Assembly (NCBI GenBank): GCA_900547755.1 | Contig: URIC01000026.1 | Location: forward strand, 1 to 31,553 | Direction: 5' to 3' | Source: an uncultured Bacteroidales bacterium | GTDB lineage: Bacteria; Bacteroidota; Bacteroidia; Bacteroidales; Muribaculaceae | Length of the DNA stretch: 31,553 nt | In this document: piece by piece, positions 10,101-18,093 of the stretch | Layout of the letters: each line of letters starts with the position of its first letter | Position numbering within the stretch: position 1 is the first letter of the stretch | Translations under genes and position numbers: made by a program | The notes under the pieces: model-generated | What the model saw: only the letters and a program-made list of their open reading frames with translations | Databases searched by the model: none | Told to the model about the DNA's origin: nothing

Positions 10101-10553
10101 GCCCCCAAACAGGTGACTTGCAAGGGCGGTATAGTACTGGAACGCCGCTTGCGTTCCGGCAAGGCCCGCCCCGACATTTTCCGCCCGCGCGACATAATGG
10201 GACGCAAGGTATATTTCTCACTTACAGACCGCTCCCCTTACACCAACGCCGACCTACGCAGCCGCGCAGTCCGGGATGAGGTGCTGGACACTGTCCGTGC
10301 TTTCAACGCGGACTTCATGGATATCCTCACTGCCGACTGGAGAGAGGAGTTCGGCATAGGACGCACCGCCGTGGAAGCGCTGGAGAAGAATCTGAACCGG
10401 GACATAGAGGCCTACATGACCGCCGCCGTCAATGCACTTATTCCCGGAGACGCCGCTCCGGACGAGACGGTGGAGGATGTGCCTTTCTTCTATCCTATAA
10501 TCGGAATTATCCGTAATTCCCTTATCCCGGCTCTTTGTGAACTGAACAACTGA
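7146..10553 (+). CDS. Large protein with C-terminal actin/Hsp70-type ATPase domain
   Basis: A 1135-aa cytoplasmic protein. I chose the ATG at 7146, 4 nt after the previous stop; an in-frame ATG at 7104 would overlap the tubulin-like gene by 38 nt. Residues 1 to about 570 are unrecognised and rich in Pro and aromatic residues. The C-terminal half has the three nucleotide-binding motifs of the actin/Hsp70/sugar-kinase fold in order: phosphate-1 VDFGTTNS (581-588), phosphate-2 IDIGGGSSD (783-791) and adenosine motif FSGTGSK (939-945). It is nearly twice the length of DnaK and lacks a recognisable DnaK substrate-binding domain, so it is not an ordinary chaperone. It may be worth comparing with the SrfB-type large ATPases of Proteobacteria. 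Its place in the operon suggests it works with the tubulin-like protein. Confidence 0.8.
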   Translation: MSKILSYSDNTTGSGWISRDPYSGDDIARITDPNGDLVERPRTSIPSPFARVDLVATAFATLASSGLKGAAMHHRLVSDALDVAQLLFGYSGFADKVKLLRWHPARCLDRMRSGSEAHRLLADTLALYMDSDREAYNFDTEDPWYILTYRNRAIGATCPGTFTFGAPCEGPVEDLMIEEGVPMFSRAVRHLWQRDADFVVYFVHWFNANPEVRRRLKGVYDYVLVNLEEIRSRNPDLYARITARVGNPHAMRVEAAADLRASLDTGYSPFEGEVRPRVLGQPLYMRRDEDTLRGPRESDFLLLPSLPQPEDEPLPLVLRQGFTSPGTEPYIYITRPWSDATLVETGGVEPEARVLPGTSVAYPWVTDCDFLEDEIIELATPVDSAHFFDGNLVKNHADSPNGFLLPLKPLFFRYFPATYLTGNVVPGCKVLEMRHTEGVVTVTLRVPVRKGYVELVKTYRREGNSSDGLIVPETIVSVAVMPFIRTGIGDMYNVRLFDMMPDSAASISFYANAVAAPLPVPEPQERTLTRAMRTLYHEVDHTWDYARIETASRDGRDRCRGVMLPLWSEYHAGPASHVFAVDFGTTNSHVEYSVDDSPARPLEFSESSAQTLVATLDAPGSLAQADTLLDVEFVPRGIGDAYGFPLRTALARNDTSASSPRALMSVNIPFLYERKAFNGYKVSTSLKWSEDSVLSEQFLRELMMLIRIRVLLDNASTRNVRIVYFYPVSMSRSLQNRYMTLWENLYMRYLDPQKSDVRAYPESVAPAFFYSDNTSEGTDYVSIDIGGGSSDVVVYKSDEEGLCSDPALIASFRFAGDVLFGDAFSEADADNNPMLKRYISYFSSRLTADPSLSYLNVILSDIAATKRSRDISACLFSVENAPALRNLPALDRAPFSFNSLLGDDARLKPVFVYFHTALIYYVAHLMRHAGIDKPRKICFSGTGSKVLNILGRPDLVEDYTRHILEYVWGKDYDSASPFSLRIEREAPKQVTCKGGIVLERRLRSGKARPDIFRPRDIMGRKVYFSLTDRSPYTNADLRSRAVRDEVLDTVRAFNADFMDILTADWREEFGIGRTAVEALEKNLNRDIEAYMTAAVNALIPGDAAPDETVEDVPFFYPIIGIIRNSLIPALCELNN

Positions 10554-10585
10554 TTAATTACCTAATATACAAAACAGACTGCAAG

Positions 10586-11866
10586 ATGAAACGAATCGCA
10601 TACACTCTTTCTCTGGCACTGCTTTCCGCAGTGCCCTTTGCCGGACATGCCGCTACCCCCGACCAGATGGAGCAGGCCAGAGTGCAGGCTTTCAAGGCCT
10701 GCCTCAGAAACATGAACGACGCTTCCGGATACCTGGACGACTTGCATCCCAAATCCATGGCGGAACTTGAGAAAAAACTCAAGGACAAGGAAAAGGACAA
10801 TATCGGAAAGCTGAAGGGCATAGACATTCCGTCCGAAAGCGAATACGCCGGGTGGGACAAGGCGCAGTTCGAACAGTTCTGGGTAGGTACTTTCGTCAAC
10901 AAGGCCGGTGTCAAGAGTTCCGGCTTCTGCAAGGGCCAGGTGAAGAACGCCATTTCCGGCATCAAGGTGACCAAGGCCGAGAAGCCTGTCGCTGAAGAAA
11001 AGGAGAAAGCCGCCGCCGGGGGAAATGCTCCGGCGGAGTCCGCTAAAGCGGTACCCGTGGAGCAGCAGGAGGTAGCGGTGGAGCGGCAGACTGCCGAAGT
11101 GCAGACACAGGACATACCCGCTGTGGCCACCGAGGATGTCAAGCCCGCCGCTCCGGAGGAGTCTAAGAAAAATTCCAACACAGCCTCGATAGTGGTGCTG
11201 TGCATCCTGGTGCTGGTGGTGATAGCCCTTGTGGGTTATGCCCTGAATGTGATGAAGAAGAATAAGGTGCGTCAGGCTCAGTCTCCCCGTGCCGCACGCC
11301 GCAAGGCTCCCCGATATGAGGAGGATAGCTACCGCCCCGCCGCAACCGTGCAGTCCGACCCGGAGGAGGAATCTCCCTTTGCCGCCTACTCCTCCGCGCC
11401 TGAGCCGGAACCGGTGCGTCCCGCAGACCCCAAGGACCGCGAGATAGAGCGTCTGCGCTCCGAGATAGCCGCTCTGCAGTCTCAGATGAAGAGCCGTCCG
11501 TCCGCTCCTGCTGCCTCCGCTTTCGGAGCCGCTCTCCGCCGCAACCCCCGAATCATCTATCTTGCACAGGCAAATTCCGACGGTGTCTTTACCCGTGCCG
11601 ACGCCCGCTATAACCGTGGCAACTCTATCTTCAAGCTCGTGACAACCGACGGCGTGTCCGGCTCATTCTCCGTAATAGAGGACCCCACGGTCTTTGAACT
11701 CGCCCTGATGATGCCCACGGACTTCCTGGTGAACGCCTGCACAGGCCGCAACCTGCAGCTAAGTGAAGGAGCCCGCATTATTGTCAACGAGGCCAGCGGT
11801 ACGGCCCTCTTTGAAGATGGCCGCTGGCGTGTGTCCCGCAAGGCGCAGATTCGCTACTCAAGATAA
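10586..11866 (+). CDS. Signal-peptide protein with one membrane span and a cytoplasmic C-terminal domain
   Basis: A 426-aa protein, last gene of the operon (32 nt after the ATPase gene). Residues 1-23 form a signal peptide ending AHA. Residues 24-125 are a helical periplasmic region with two cysteines (C39, C115). About 130-195 is a Lys/Glu/Ala/Pro-rich linker. A single hydrophobic helix spans about 200-222, followed by basic residues (KKNKVRQ and RAARRK), which places the C-terminus in the cytoplasm. A Pro/Glu-rich stretch, a short coiled coil (about 281-302) and a beta-rich domain (about 320-426) follow. The topology is suited to transmitting a signal or force between periplasm and the cytoplasmic ATPase/GTPase pair. 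I do not recognise the family. Confidence 0.75.
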   Translation: MKRIAYTLSLALLSAVPFAGHAATPDQMEQARVQAFKACLRNMNDASGYLDDLHPKSMAELEKKLKDKEKDNIGKLKGIDIPSESEYAGWDKAQFEQFWVGTFVNKAGVKSSGFCKGQVKNAISGIKVTKAEKPVAEEKEKAAAGGNAPAESAKAVPVEQQEVAVERQTAEVQTQDIPAVATEDVKPAAPEESKKNSNTASIVVLCILVLVVIALVGYALNVMKKNKVRQAQSPRAARRKAPRYEEDSYRPAATVQSDPEEESPFAAYSSAPEPEPVRPADPKDREIERLRSEIAALQSQMKSRPSAPAASAFGAALRRNPRIIYLAQANSDGVFTRADARYNRGNSIFKLVTTDGVSGSFSVIEDPTVFELALMMPTDFLVNACTGRNLQLSEGARIIVNEASGTALFEDGRWRVSRKAQIRYSR

Positions 11867-11875
11867 CCGATTAAT

Positions 11876-12198
11876 TTAGAGGCTGTTTAAAAATAAACGT
11901 TGATTATGGGCGACATATTTCCTGGCAGAATCCGGTCAAGTCGAAGGAGCATAGCGGGCTATGTGACTGAGACGCAGCCGGATTATGACGGGAATATGGC
12001 GGACAAAGGAAATTTTCGTTATTTTTAGCCTCGACTATTTAAAACATCGACAATGTCAATTACCCATGGACCCGGAATCTCGAATGTATTCTGCCCTTTG
12101 TCTCAGTCGCATAGCCCGCTATGCTCTCTCGCCTGCATGACAGAATCCAAGTCGCGATTCCGACCCATAATTAACGTTTATTTTTAAACAACCTCTAA
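11876..12198. mobile_element. MITE-like non-coding element with 35-bp terminal inverted repeats
   Basis: The left end 11876-11910 (starting TTAGAGGCTGTTTAAAAATA) and the right end 12164-12198 are inverted copies with only 2 mismatches over 35 bp. A second, inner inverted pair, 11947-11973 and 12100-12126, matches at 26 of 27 positions; each arm contains the palindrome CATAGCGGGCTATG. There is no open reading frame of note inside. The element begins 10 nt after the stop codon at 11866 and ends 8 nt before the mutS start. I see no clear target-site duplication. This is the structure of a miniature inverted-repeat element that would be moved by a transposase encoded elsewhere. Confidence 0.8.
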
Positions 12199-12206
12199 GC
12201 TCCGCA

Positions 12207-14828
12207 ATGGCCAAGATAGCAGAAACCCCGCTGATGAAGCAGTATTTCGAGATGAAGAAAAAGCATCCCGATGCCGTGCTGCTGTTCCGTGTGGGAGACT
12301 TCTACGAAACGTTCAGCGAGGATGCCGTCACTGCATCCGAAATACTGGGTATCACACTTACACGGCGCGCCAACGGCAAAGCCATGCACGTGGAATTGGC
12401 GGGATTCCCCTATCACGCGCTGGAGACCTACCTGCCGAAACTCATACGCGCCGGCAAGCGTGTGGCCATTTGCGAGCAACTCGAAGACCCCAAGCTCACC
12501 AAGAAGTTGGTGAAGAGGGATATAACCGAGCTGGTGACTCCCGGAGTGAACATATCCGACTCCGTACTCACTGACAAGGAGAACAATTTCCTGGCCGGCA
12601 TACACTTCGGCTCCCGCAACATCGGCGTGGCCTTCCTGGACATCTCCACCGGCGAGTATATGTGTGCCGAGGGGGACGCCGACTATGTGGACAAACTGCT
12701 CAACGGCATACGCCCCAAGGAGATTCTGATACTGCGCGGCACCCGTGAGCGCGCCTCCGGCGAGTTTAAGGGCAAGCATTTCTTCTTCGAGCTGGACGAC
12801 TGGATTTTTACAATGGATGCCGCCCTGGAAAGGCTCTTGCGCCATTTCGAGACCAAGAGCCTGAAGGGCTTCGGCGTGGGCGATATGCCCGATGCCATTG
12901 TGGCGGCCGGCGCCCTGCTCCACTACATGGACATAACCAGGCACCCCAATATAGGCCATATCACTTCTTTGGCCCGCATTGACGAGGATAAATATGTGCG
13001 CCTGGACCGTTTCACTGTCCGTAACCTGGAGTTGGTGACCCCTATGGGCGAAGGGGGCAAGAGTCTTGTCGACATTTTGGACAAGACAGTCTCTCCCATG
13101 GGCGCCCGTCTGCTGCGCCGATGGATTCTGTTCCCGTTGCGCGACATTGAGGCTATCGGCCGTCGCCAGAATGTGGTGGAGTATTTCTTCAGACACCCGG
13201 ACACCCGGACACTGCTCCAGGAACATCTGGAGACAGTGGGAGACCTGGAACGCATTATCTCTAAGGTGGCGGTGGGGCGCGTCAGCCCTCGCGAACTGGT
13301 GCAGCTCAAGAATGCGCTTCGCTCCCTGGAGCCGGTTAAGAACGCCTGTTCCCGTGCCTCCGGACCCGAACTGCGCCGCTGTGGCGAGCGTCTTGACCCC
13401 TGTCCGGACCTGATTGCCCGAATCGAGAATACTCTTAAAGAGGATGCGCCCTCGCTTGTGTCCCGGGGCGACTTTGTGCGTGAGGGCGTCAACGCCGAGT
13501 TGGACGAATTGCGCGGCCTGGCCTCTTCCGGCAAGCGTTATCTGGACGGAATGCTTCAGCGCGAGATTGCGGCTACGGGTATCAACAGCCTCAAAATCAG
13601 CTTCAACAATGTATTCGGTTACTACATTGAGGTGCGCAATACCTACAGGGACAAGGTACCCGAAACCTGGATTCGCAAGCAGACGCTGGTGAATGCAGAG
13701 CGCTACATAACCCCTGAACTAAAGGAGTATGAGCAGAAAATCCTGGGAGCCGAGGAGAAAATCTCTACTCTCGAGACCGGCATTTTCAATGCTTTGACAG
13801 AGTCTGTCACCCGCTATATAAAGCCTATACAGCAGGATTCCGCAGTGGTGGGAGAGCTGGATTGTCTGCTCTCCTTCACCCGTGTGGCCGAGGACTACCG
13901 CTATGTGCGTCCGCTCGTGGACGATGAGATACGCATTGACATCACTCTCGGCCGCCACCCTGTGATAGAGAGGCAGCTGCCACCCGGCGAGCCCTACATA
14001 GCGAACTCCTTGCACCTTGATGCCGCCAACACCCAGATAATGATGATTACGGGGCCTAATATGAGCGGTAAGTCGGCACTGCTGCGCCAGACAGCCCTGA
14101 TAACCCTTATGGCGCAGACAGGCTCGTTTGTGCCTGCCGATGCCGCCAAAATCGGTGTCGTGGACAAGATTTTCACACGTGTGGGCGCTTCGGACAATAT
14201 CTCTTTGGGCGAGTCCACGTTTATGGTAGAGATGAACGAGGCCGCCTCTATCCTGAATAACATGAGTCCCCGGTCGCTTATCCTGTTCGACGAGCTGGGG
14301 CGTGGCACATCTACCTACGACGGCATTTCAATAGCCTGGGCCATAGTGGAGCATATACATCAGAACCCCAAGGCGCATCCGCTGACACTCTTCGCCACCC
14401 ACTACCACGAGCTGAATGAAATGGAAAAGCTCTATCCACGTATCTCCAACTACAATGTGGCTGTGGAGGAGCGTGCCGGTAAGGTGATTTTCGTGCGCAA
14501 ATTGCAGAAAGGGGGCTCGGCACACAGCTTCGGTATCCATGTGGCCAGACTGGCGGGCCTGCCTAAGTCTATTGTGCGCCGTGCGGACCAGGTGCTGTCA
14601 CAGCTGGAAGAAGCCGGGGCCAAGAATCCCGCCTCAGCCTCGGCTCCGGACACTTCCGCCATCAAGGAAGGGGGTGCGGATGCCTGTCAGCTCACATTCT
14701 TCCAGTTGGATGACCCGCTGTTGTCTCAGATACGCGAGAATATCCTGAACCTGGATATCGACAATCTGACACCCCTGAACGCCTTGCAGACGCTCCATAA
14801 CCTGAAATCCCTGCTCCTCGGCAAGTGA
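12207..14828 (+). CDS. mutS: DNA mismatch repair protein MutS
   Basis: An 873-aa, full-length MutS (the E. coli protein is 853 aa). It recognises base mismatches and starts repair. The N-terminal mismatch-binding domain has the FYE motif (F32-E34) in GDFYETF. The Walker A motif GPNMSGKS is at 616-623, the Walker B Asp-Glu at 695-696 in LFDELGRGTSTYDG, and a conserved FATHYHEL segment follows. The C-terminal tail contains the helix-turn-helix dimerisation region and a short terminal segment. The start codon sits only 8 nt after the MITE-like element, so the leader and ribosome-binding region lie in or next to that element. The gene converges on the fimbrial operon with a 7-nt gap. Confidence 0.97.
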   Translation: MAKIAETPLMKQYFEMKKKHPDAVLLFRVGDFYETFSEDAVTASEILGITLTRRANGKAMHVELAGFPYHALETYLPKLIRAGKRVAICEQLEDPKLTKKLVKRDITELVTPGVNISDSVLTDKENNFLAGIHFGSRNIGVAFLDISTGEYMCAEGDADYVDKLLNGIRPKEILILRGTRERASGEFKGKHFFFELDDWIFTMDAALERLLRHFETKSLKGFGVGDMPDAIVAAGALLHYMDITRHPNIGHITSLARIDEDKYVRLDRFTVRNLELVTPMGEGGKSLVDILDKTVSPMGARLLRRWILFPLRDIEAIGRRQNVVEYFFRHPDTRTLLQEHLETVGDLERIISKVAVGRVSPRELVQLKNALRSLEPVKNACSRASGPELRRCGERLDPCPDLIARIENTLKEDAPSLVSRGDFVREGVNAELDELRGLASSGKRYLDGMLQREIAATGINSLKISFNNVFGYYIEVRNTYRDKVPETWIRKQTLVNAERYITPELKEYEQKILGAEEKISTLETGIFNALTESVTRYIKPIQQDSAVVGELDCLLSFTRVAEDYRYVRPLVDDEIRIDITLGRHPVIERQLPPGEPYIANSLHLDAANTQIMMITGPNMSGKSALLRQTALITLMAQTGSFVPADAAKIGVVDKIFTRVGASDNISLGESTFMVEMNEAASILNNMSPRSLILFDELGRGTSTYDGISIAWAIVEHIHQNPKAHPLTLFATHYHELNEMEKLYPRISNYNVAVEERAGKVIFVRKLQKGGSAHSFGIHVARLAGLPKSIVRRADQVLSQLEEAGAKNPASASAPDTSAIKEGGADACQLTFFQLDDPLLSQIRENILNLDIDNLTPLNALQTLHNLKSLLLGK

Positions 14829-14835
14829 GGCCGTC

Positions 14836-16962
14836 TCAGCGGTTGCGGGCCGCGCGCACATAATGAGAATTTGTGCGTGTTTCTGATGCGCCGCTGCCTG
14901 TATATGCGTTGTTGGCGCCCGGCACTGTCGATGACCAGAAGGCGCCTTTATCGGTCATAGCCGCGTTGCCGTACCAAGACGGTGCGCTGCCAAACTGGCC
15001 GCTGGCCGGCAGATACCAGTTGATGTCTTCGGCCTTTATCAGCGGCGAGGTAGTGGTCATTCCTCCGTCGTCTATTGAGGTGGTGTTGAGGTAATAGCGG
15101 TTTTTCTTAAGCACCAGCAATAGCATCTGGCTGTTATTGATTTCTTCACCATTAATCCAATTCGGCACGTCTGACGGGTCATTGGATGCTCGTTCTCTAT
15201 AAGCGAGTTGACTTTCATCGGTGACACGCCGCATGGAGATAATGGCATTTTCAAAGTTTTTGCTCGTAGCCGTACCGCCGAATGTGAATAACTCGCGCGT
15301 GTTCTGTAACCCGTTTGTCGTGGAACTTGCCTTGCCGTTGAGGTTGTTCAATTTGCGGTAATCTATATCCACATAATTGCGATAACCCTTCCACACAATA
15401 CCATCCCACACAGAATAACGTGTAACTGTAGCGTATGCCTCCGCCTGATATTGCGTAATCATATTTTGCACACTGGATACAATGTTATTGGCTGTAGCTG
15501 TTGCGTGGCTGTTGTTGTACACATATACGTGTCTGGCGGCGTAGCAGAAACCGTAGATGCCGCTCTGACTGTCGTTTAGTTGTTCCCAGCCGGTGTTGCC
15601 CGACCAGGAGGGACATAGTTGAGTGATGGTCTGTATGGCGTCTGCGCTTTCCGGACTTCCCTCTACGTGAAGCCGGAGGGTGACGGTCCGGTTGGCGGAG
15701 GACACATTTTCCGGCAGATAAACCCGCACTTCAAGGTCGCTGACATTGCCGGTGCCGCTGATTGCGGAGGTGCCGCGCACGCTTTCGCCAATGGAGGAGC
15801 CGTTGGTCAAGCGTCTGTCAAGCCAGAAGCCCTGTCTGGCGTATTCGTTTACATCGGCTTCCCGCTGTATGCTCACATCGGCGCCGTCGTTGGCGGTGGC
15901 TGTCAGGGTCCAGTCGGCCGTGGGATTGAAACCGTCGATAGTGAAAGTGCTGTTGCACATCACATAGTGTGCATCCTGTACAGGTGGAGTAGAGGTGAAC
16001 TCCAGTTTGAAGTCGGGTGTGATACCTATGTTGTAGGTCGTGATTTTGCCCATTGGCCATCGGTGGCCGGCAAGTGAGGCTGTGAGTGTGCGGGTGCGGC
16101 CGGTTACCACGTCGTAGAACTCCACTTCCAGACTTGCATCCGGGCCGAGGCTCTGAGGCAGGAACATAAAGGTCTGATAGGTCTGGTAGAGGTCGGAGTC
16201 CGGAGCCGTGCTGCCGGAAATCTCCACGGGGGTGTCAAGGCTGAACGAGGCTGTATGTTCGTCCAGGCTCCAGCTTTCGCCGGAGAAAACGCCTCTGTCG
16301 CGCACTCCGGTGAGCGTGATTCGCTTGATGGTGCCCGGAGTGAGCGTGGAGCCGGCACGGAAGCGCACGGCGGCACACAGGTGCCTGAACGTAAGGGGAA
16401 CGGCAATGCCAGGGTTGTCCGCATGGTTTATAGGCTCGGTCTGTGCAAGCGCTATGTCGGACTGTGCTGCCGCGGAGGCAGGCACTGTATAGCCGAGAGA
16501 GATGTTTCCAGGCTGAATGTCGACGGTCATATTGTCGTTCAATTCGGAAAGGGCGGTAAAGGACAGTTTTTTGTCGGTGGGCGTGGGCCAGTAATAAGGA
16601 GTGGAGGTACTCCAGTCGGAACCCTTTTTTTTCACCTCTTCGTAGGCGAAAAAGTTGTGAACCTGGGTGCCGTCGTGCAGGAAGGCCCAGGCTGTGAAAG
16701 ATGAAAGCTGCTGTATGGGTGCTGCGCGGCCTGCGGGTTCGCAGGCGCCGAAGTCGTCGACGGTGATTGTCACAGGCACGGTGTCCGAGTCTCGGAGCAG
16801 GAAAATGCTTCCGGTGGAATGAGCGTTCACATCGCTTCGGCTTCCGAGTTCTTCGTAAACGATTCCAAAGGATATGCACTTGTCCTGGTCAAACGCTTCG
16901 TTGACATCGTCTGTGCATGCCGTAAGTAGCAAAGCGAGTATATACAGCAGGTGCTTTTTCAT
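14836..16962 (-). CDS. Large fimbrillin-family lipoprotein, probable pilus tip or accessory subunit
   Basis: A 708-aa secreted lipoprotein with signal peptide and lipobox LTAC (Cys16), followed by TDD. SRS at 41-43 places an Arg (R42) where type V pilins are trimmed by an arginine-specific protease. Residues about 60-330 are fimbrillin-like. About 330-450 looks like one or more Ig/BACON-like beta modules. The C-terminal 200 residues carry a FISUMP-like domain, with WYLPASGQ, FWSST and a final HYVRAARNR segment, as seen at the end of many Bacteroidales tip adhesins. It is the last gene of the fimbrial operon, 64 nt after the shorter fimbrillin. Size and C-terminal domain suggest a low-copy tip subunit rather than the shaft protein. 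Confidence 0.75.
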   Translation of the reverse strand: MKKHLLYILALLLTACTDDVNEAFDQDKCISFGIVYEELGSRSDVNAHSTGSIFLLRDSDTVPVTITVDDFGACEPAGRAAPIQQLSSFTAWAFLHDGTQVHNFFAYEEVKKKGSDWSTSTPYYWPTPTDKKLSFTALSELNDNMTVDIQPGNISLGYTVPASAAAQSDIALAQTEPINHADNPGIAVPLTFRHLCAAVRFRAGSTLTPGTIKRITLTGVRDRGVFSGESWSLDEHTASFSLDTPVEISGSTAPDSDLYQTYQTFMFLPQSLGPDASLEVEFYDVVTGRTRTLTASLAGHRWPMGKITTYNIGITPDFKLEFTSTPPVQDAHYVMCNSTFTIDGFNPTADWTLTATANDGADVSIQREADVNEYARQGFWLDRRLTNGSSIGESVRGTSAISGTGNVSDLEVRVYLPENVSSANRTVTLRLHVEGSPESADAIQTITQLCPSWSGNTGWEQLNDSQSGIYGFCYAARHVYVYNNSHATATANNIVSSVQNMITQYQAEAYATVTRYSVWDGIVWKGYRNYVDIDYRKLNNLNGKASSTTNGLQNTRELFTFGGTATSKNFENAIISMRRVTDESQLAYRERASNDPSDVPNWINGEEINNSQMLLLVLKKNRYYLNTTSIDDGGMTTTSPLIKAEDINWYLPASGQFGSAPSWYGNAAMTDKGAFWSSTVPGANNAYTGSGASETRTNSHYVRAARNR

Positions 16963-16980
16963 TTAAAGGGAATTATGTAT

Positions 16981-17013
16981 CCACCAGGGATACTGCATTG
17001 GCATCCCCGGTGG
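16981..17013 (-). promoter_or_regulatory. Hairpin between the two fimbrillin genes, possible attenuator or processing site
   Basis: CCACC-A-GGGAT (16981-16991) pairs with ATCCC-C-GGTGG (17003-17013), with a single internal mismatch. It lies in the 64-nt gap between the shorter fimbrillin and the large tip-like gene. There is no long U-tract, so it is more likely a transcript-stabilising or attenuating structure than a full terminator. That would favour high levels of the upstream subunit. Confidence 0.5.
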
Positions 17014-17026
17014 ACAGTGGTTGTGG

Positions 17027-18052
17027 TTATGGTTTGAGAGTAATTGTTTCATCGGCAGCGTCTGTCCAACCCTCGACAGATGTAACGTTGAATAAGATGG
17101 GATAGAGTACATGTCCGGGGTCGATGTTTTCGGGTTTGATGTCGGCCACGAAGTTGTAGCTGAATCCGTTCTTGAACGAAACTGTCGGCAGAGCGCGCTC
17201 GTTGTGTGTGTAAGTGGCGATAGTGTTGCCGGACACAATCAAGTCAATCTGGAAGCTGATAGTAAGGGCCTTGTCGCTTTCGGGGATAATGAACTTGGTA
17301 CCGGAAGCTACAGCGTTGTTATTGGTGGCTGTGCCGTCAGTGGGAGTGTAATAGCCGGGACGCAACTGCAGAGGTGTGGAGCCGTTGGCAACCCATGTGG
17401 GATTTTCATCTCCCAAAGTGAGGCTTCCCTCTGCAGCGGTGTTGTTGATGGTCAGGTCATGTACCTTGATGGTGTATGCGCTGGAGCCCATCTTGTTGTT
17501 GAAAGTGAATTTCACGCGGGAAAGGGCGTGCTTGAAATCGAACTGCACACGCCCGGGAGCTGCAGTGATAGTGGCGGGTGTGGTTTGGGTGGCGAAGGCG
17601 TAAATAAGGTCTTCGTTACCGGCACCGGTGGCAGCGGTGTTGGAGTATGAGATGACACCTGTGCCGTAGAATCCGGCAATGGCGGTGGGGAGTGTCTCGC
17701 TCCAGGCATACGAGAAGTGATTATTGCCCGCTATGGCGGGGGATGCTACTGCGGTGAAGAAATAGTTCTTGCCGGCAGTCCAATACTGAAGCGGACTGTA
17801 AGTCCAGTCTCCGGTTGTGTTTGAAACGATGGTGCCGTCAAAAAGTCTGGATGTGCTGCCTTCCTCGCCTATATAGCCGTAAACCGTGATTGATTTCACA
17901 TTGCCTAAAGTGGCATCATCGGCACGTGTCGTTTTGCCGATGAAGGAGTCAAAGCCGATAGGGGCTTTTGCAGGGGACTCGACAACTTCGTCATTCGAAC
18001 AGGAGGCGAATGTCAGCAGTGCGGCTGCTGCGATAAGATGGATTGTTTTCAT
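17027..18052 (-). CDS. Fimbrillin family protein (type V pilus subunit)
   Basis: A 341-aa lipoprotein with lipobox FASC (Cys18) and the acidic follow-on SNDE. The segment GKTTRADD (40-47) contains the arginine (R43) after which Bacteroidales fimbrillins are typically cleaved to free the donor-strand groove. The body is beta-rich and shows the Mfa-like/fimbrillin pattern: Tyr-rich YSPLQYWTAGKNYFF around 85-100, FKHALSRVKFTFNN around 175, and the C-terminal NGFSYNFVADI. Its size and position before the large tip-like gene make it the best candidate for the main shaft subunit. The gene follows the DUF5119 gene by 41 nt. Confidence 0.82.
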   Translation of the reverse strand: MKTIHLIAAAALLTFASCSNDEVVESPAKAPIGFDSFIGKTTRADDATLGNVKSITVYGYIGEEGSTSRLFDGTIVSNTTGDWTYSPLQYWTAGKNYFFTAVASPAIAGNNHFSYAWSETLPTAIAGFYGTGVISYSNTAATGAGNEDLIYAFATQTTPATITAAPGRVQFDFKHALSRVKFTFNNKMGSSAYTIKVHDLTINNTAAEGSLTLGDENPTWVANGSTPLQLRPGYYTPTDGTATNNNAVASGTKFIIPESDKALTISFQIDLIVSGNTIATYTHNERALPTVSFKNGFSYNFVADIKPENIDPGHVLYPILFNVTSVEGWTDAADETITLKP

Positions 18053-18093
18053 TGGATAAATATTAATTGATGAATAAAAAATAGTTTTCTCTG

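Noticed and set aside
11876..12198. Structured regulatory RNA or riboswitch in front of mutS
   Set aside because: The paired ends are near-perfect terminal inverted repeats with inner repeats, which fits a mobile element better; a role in expression remains possible.
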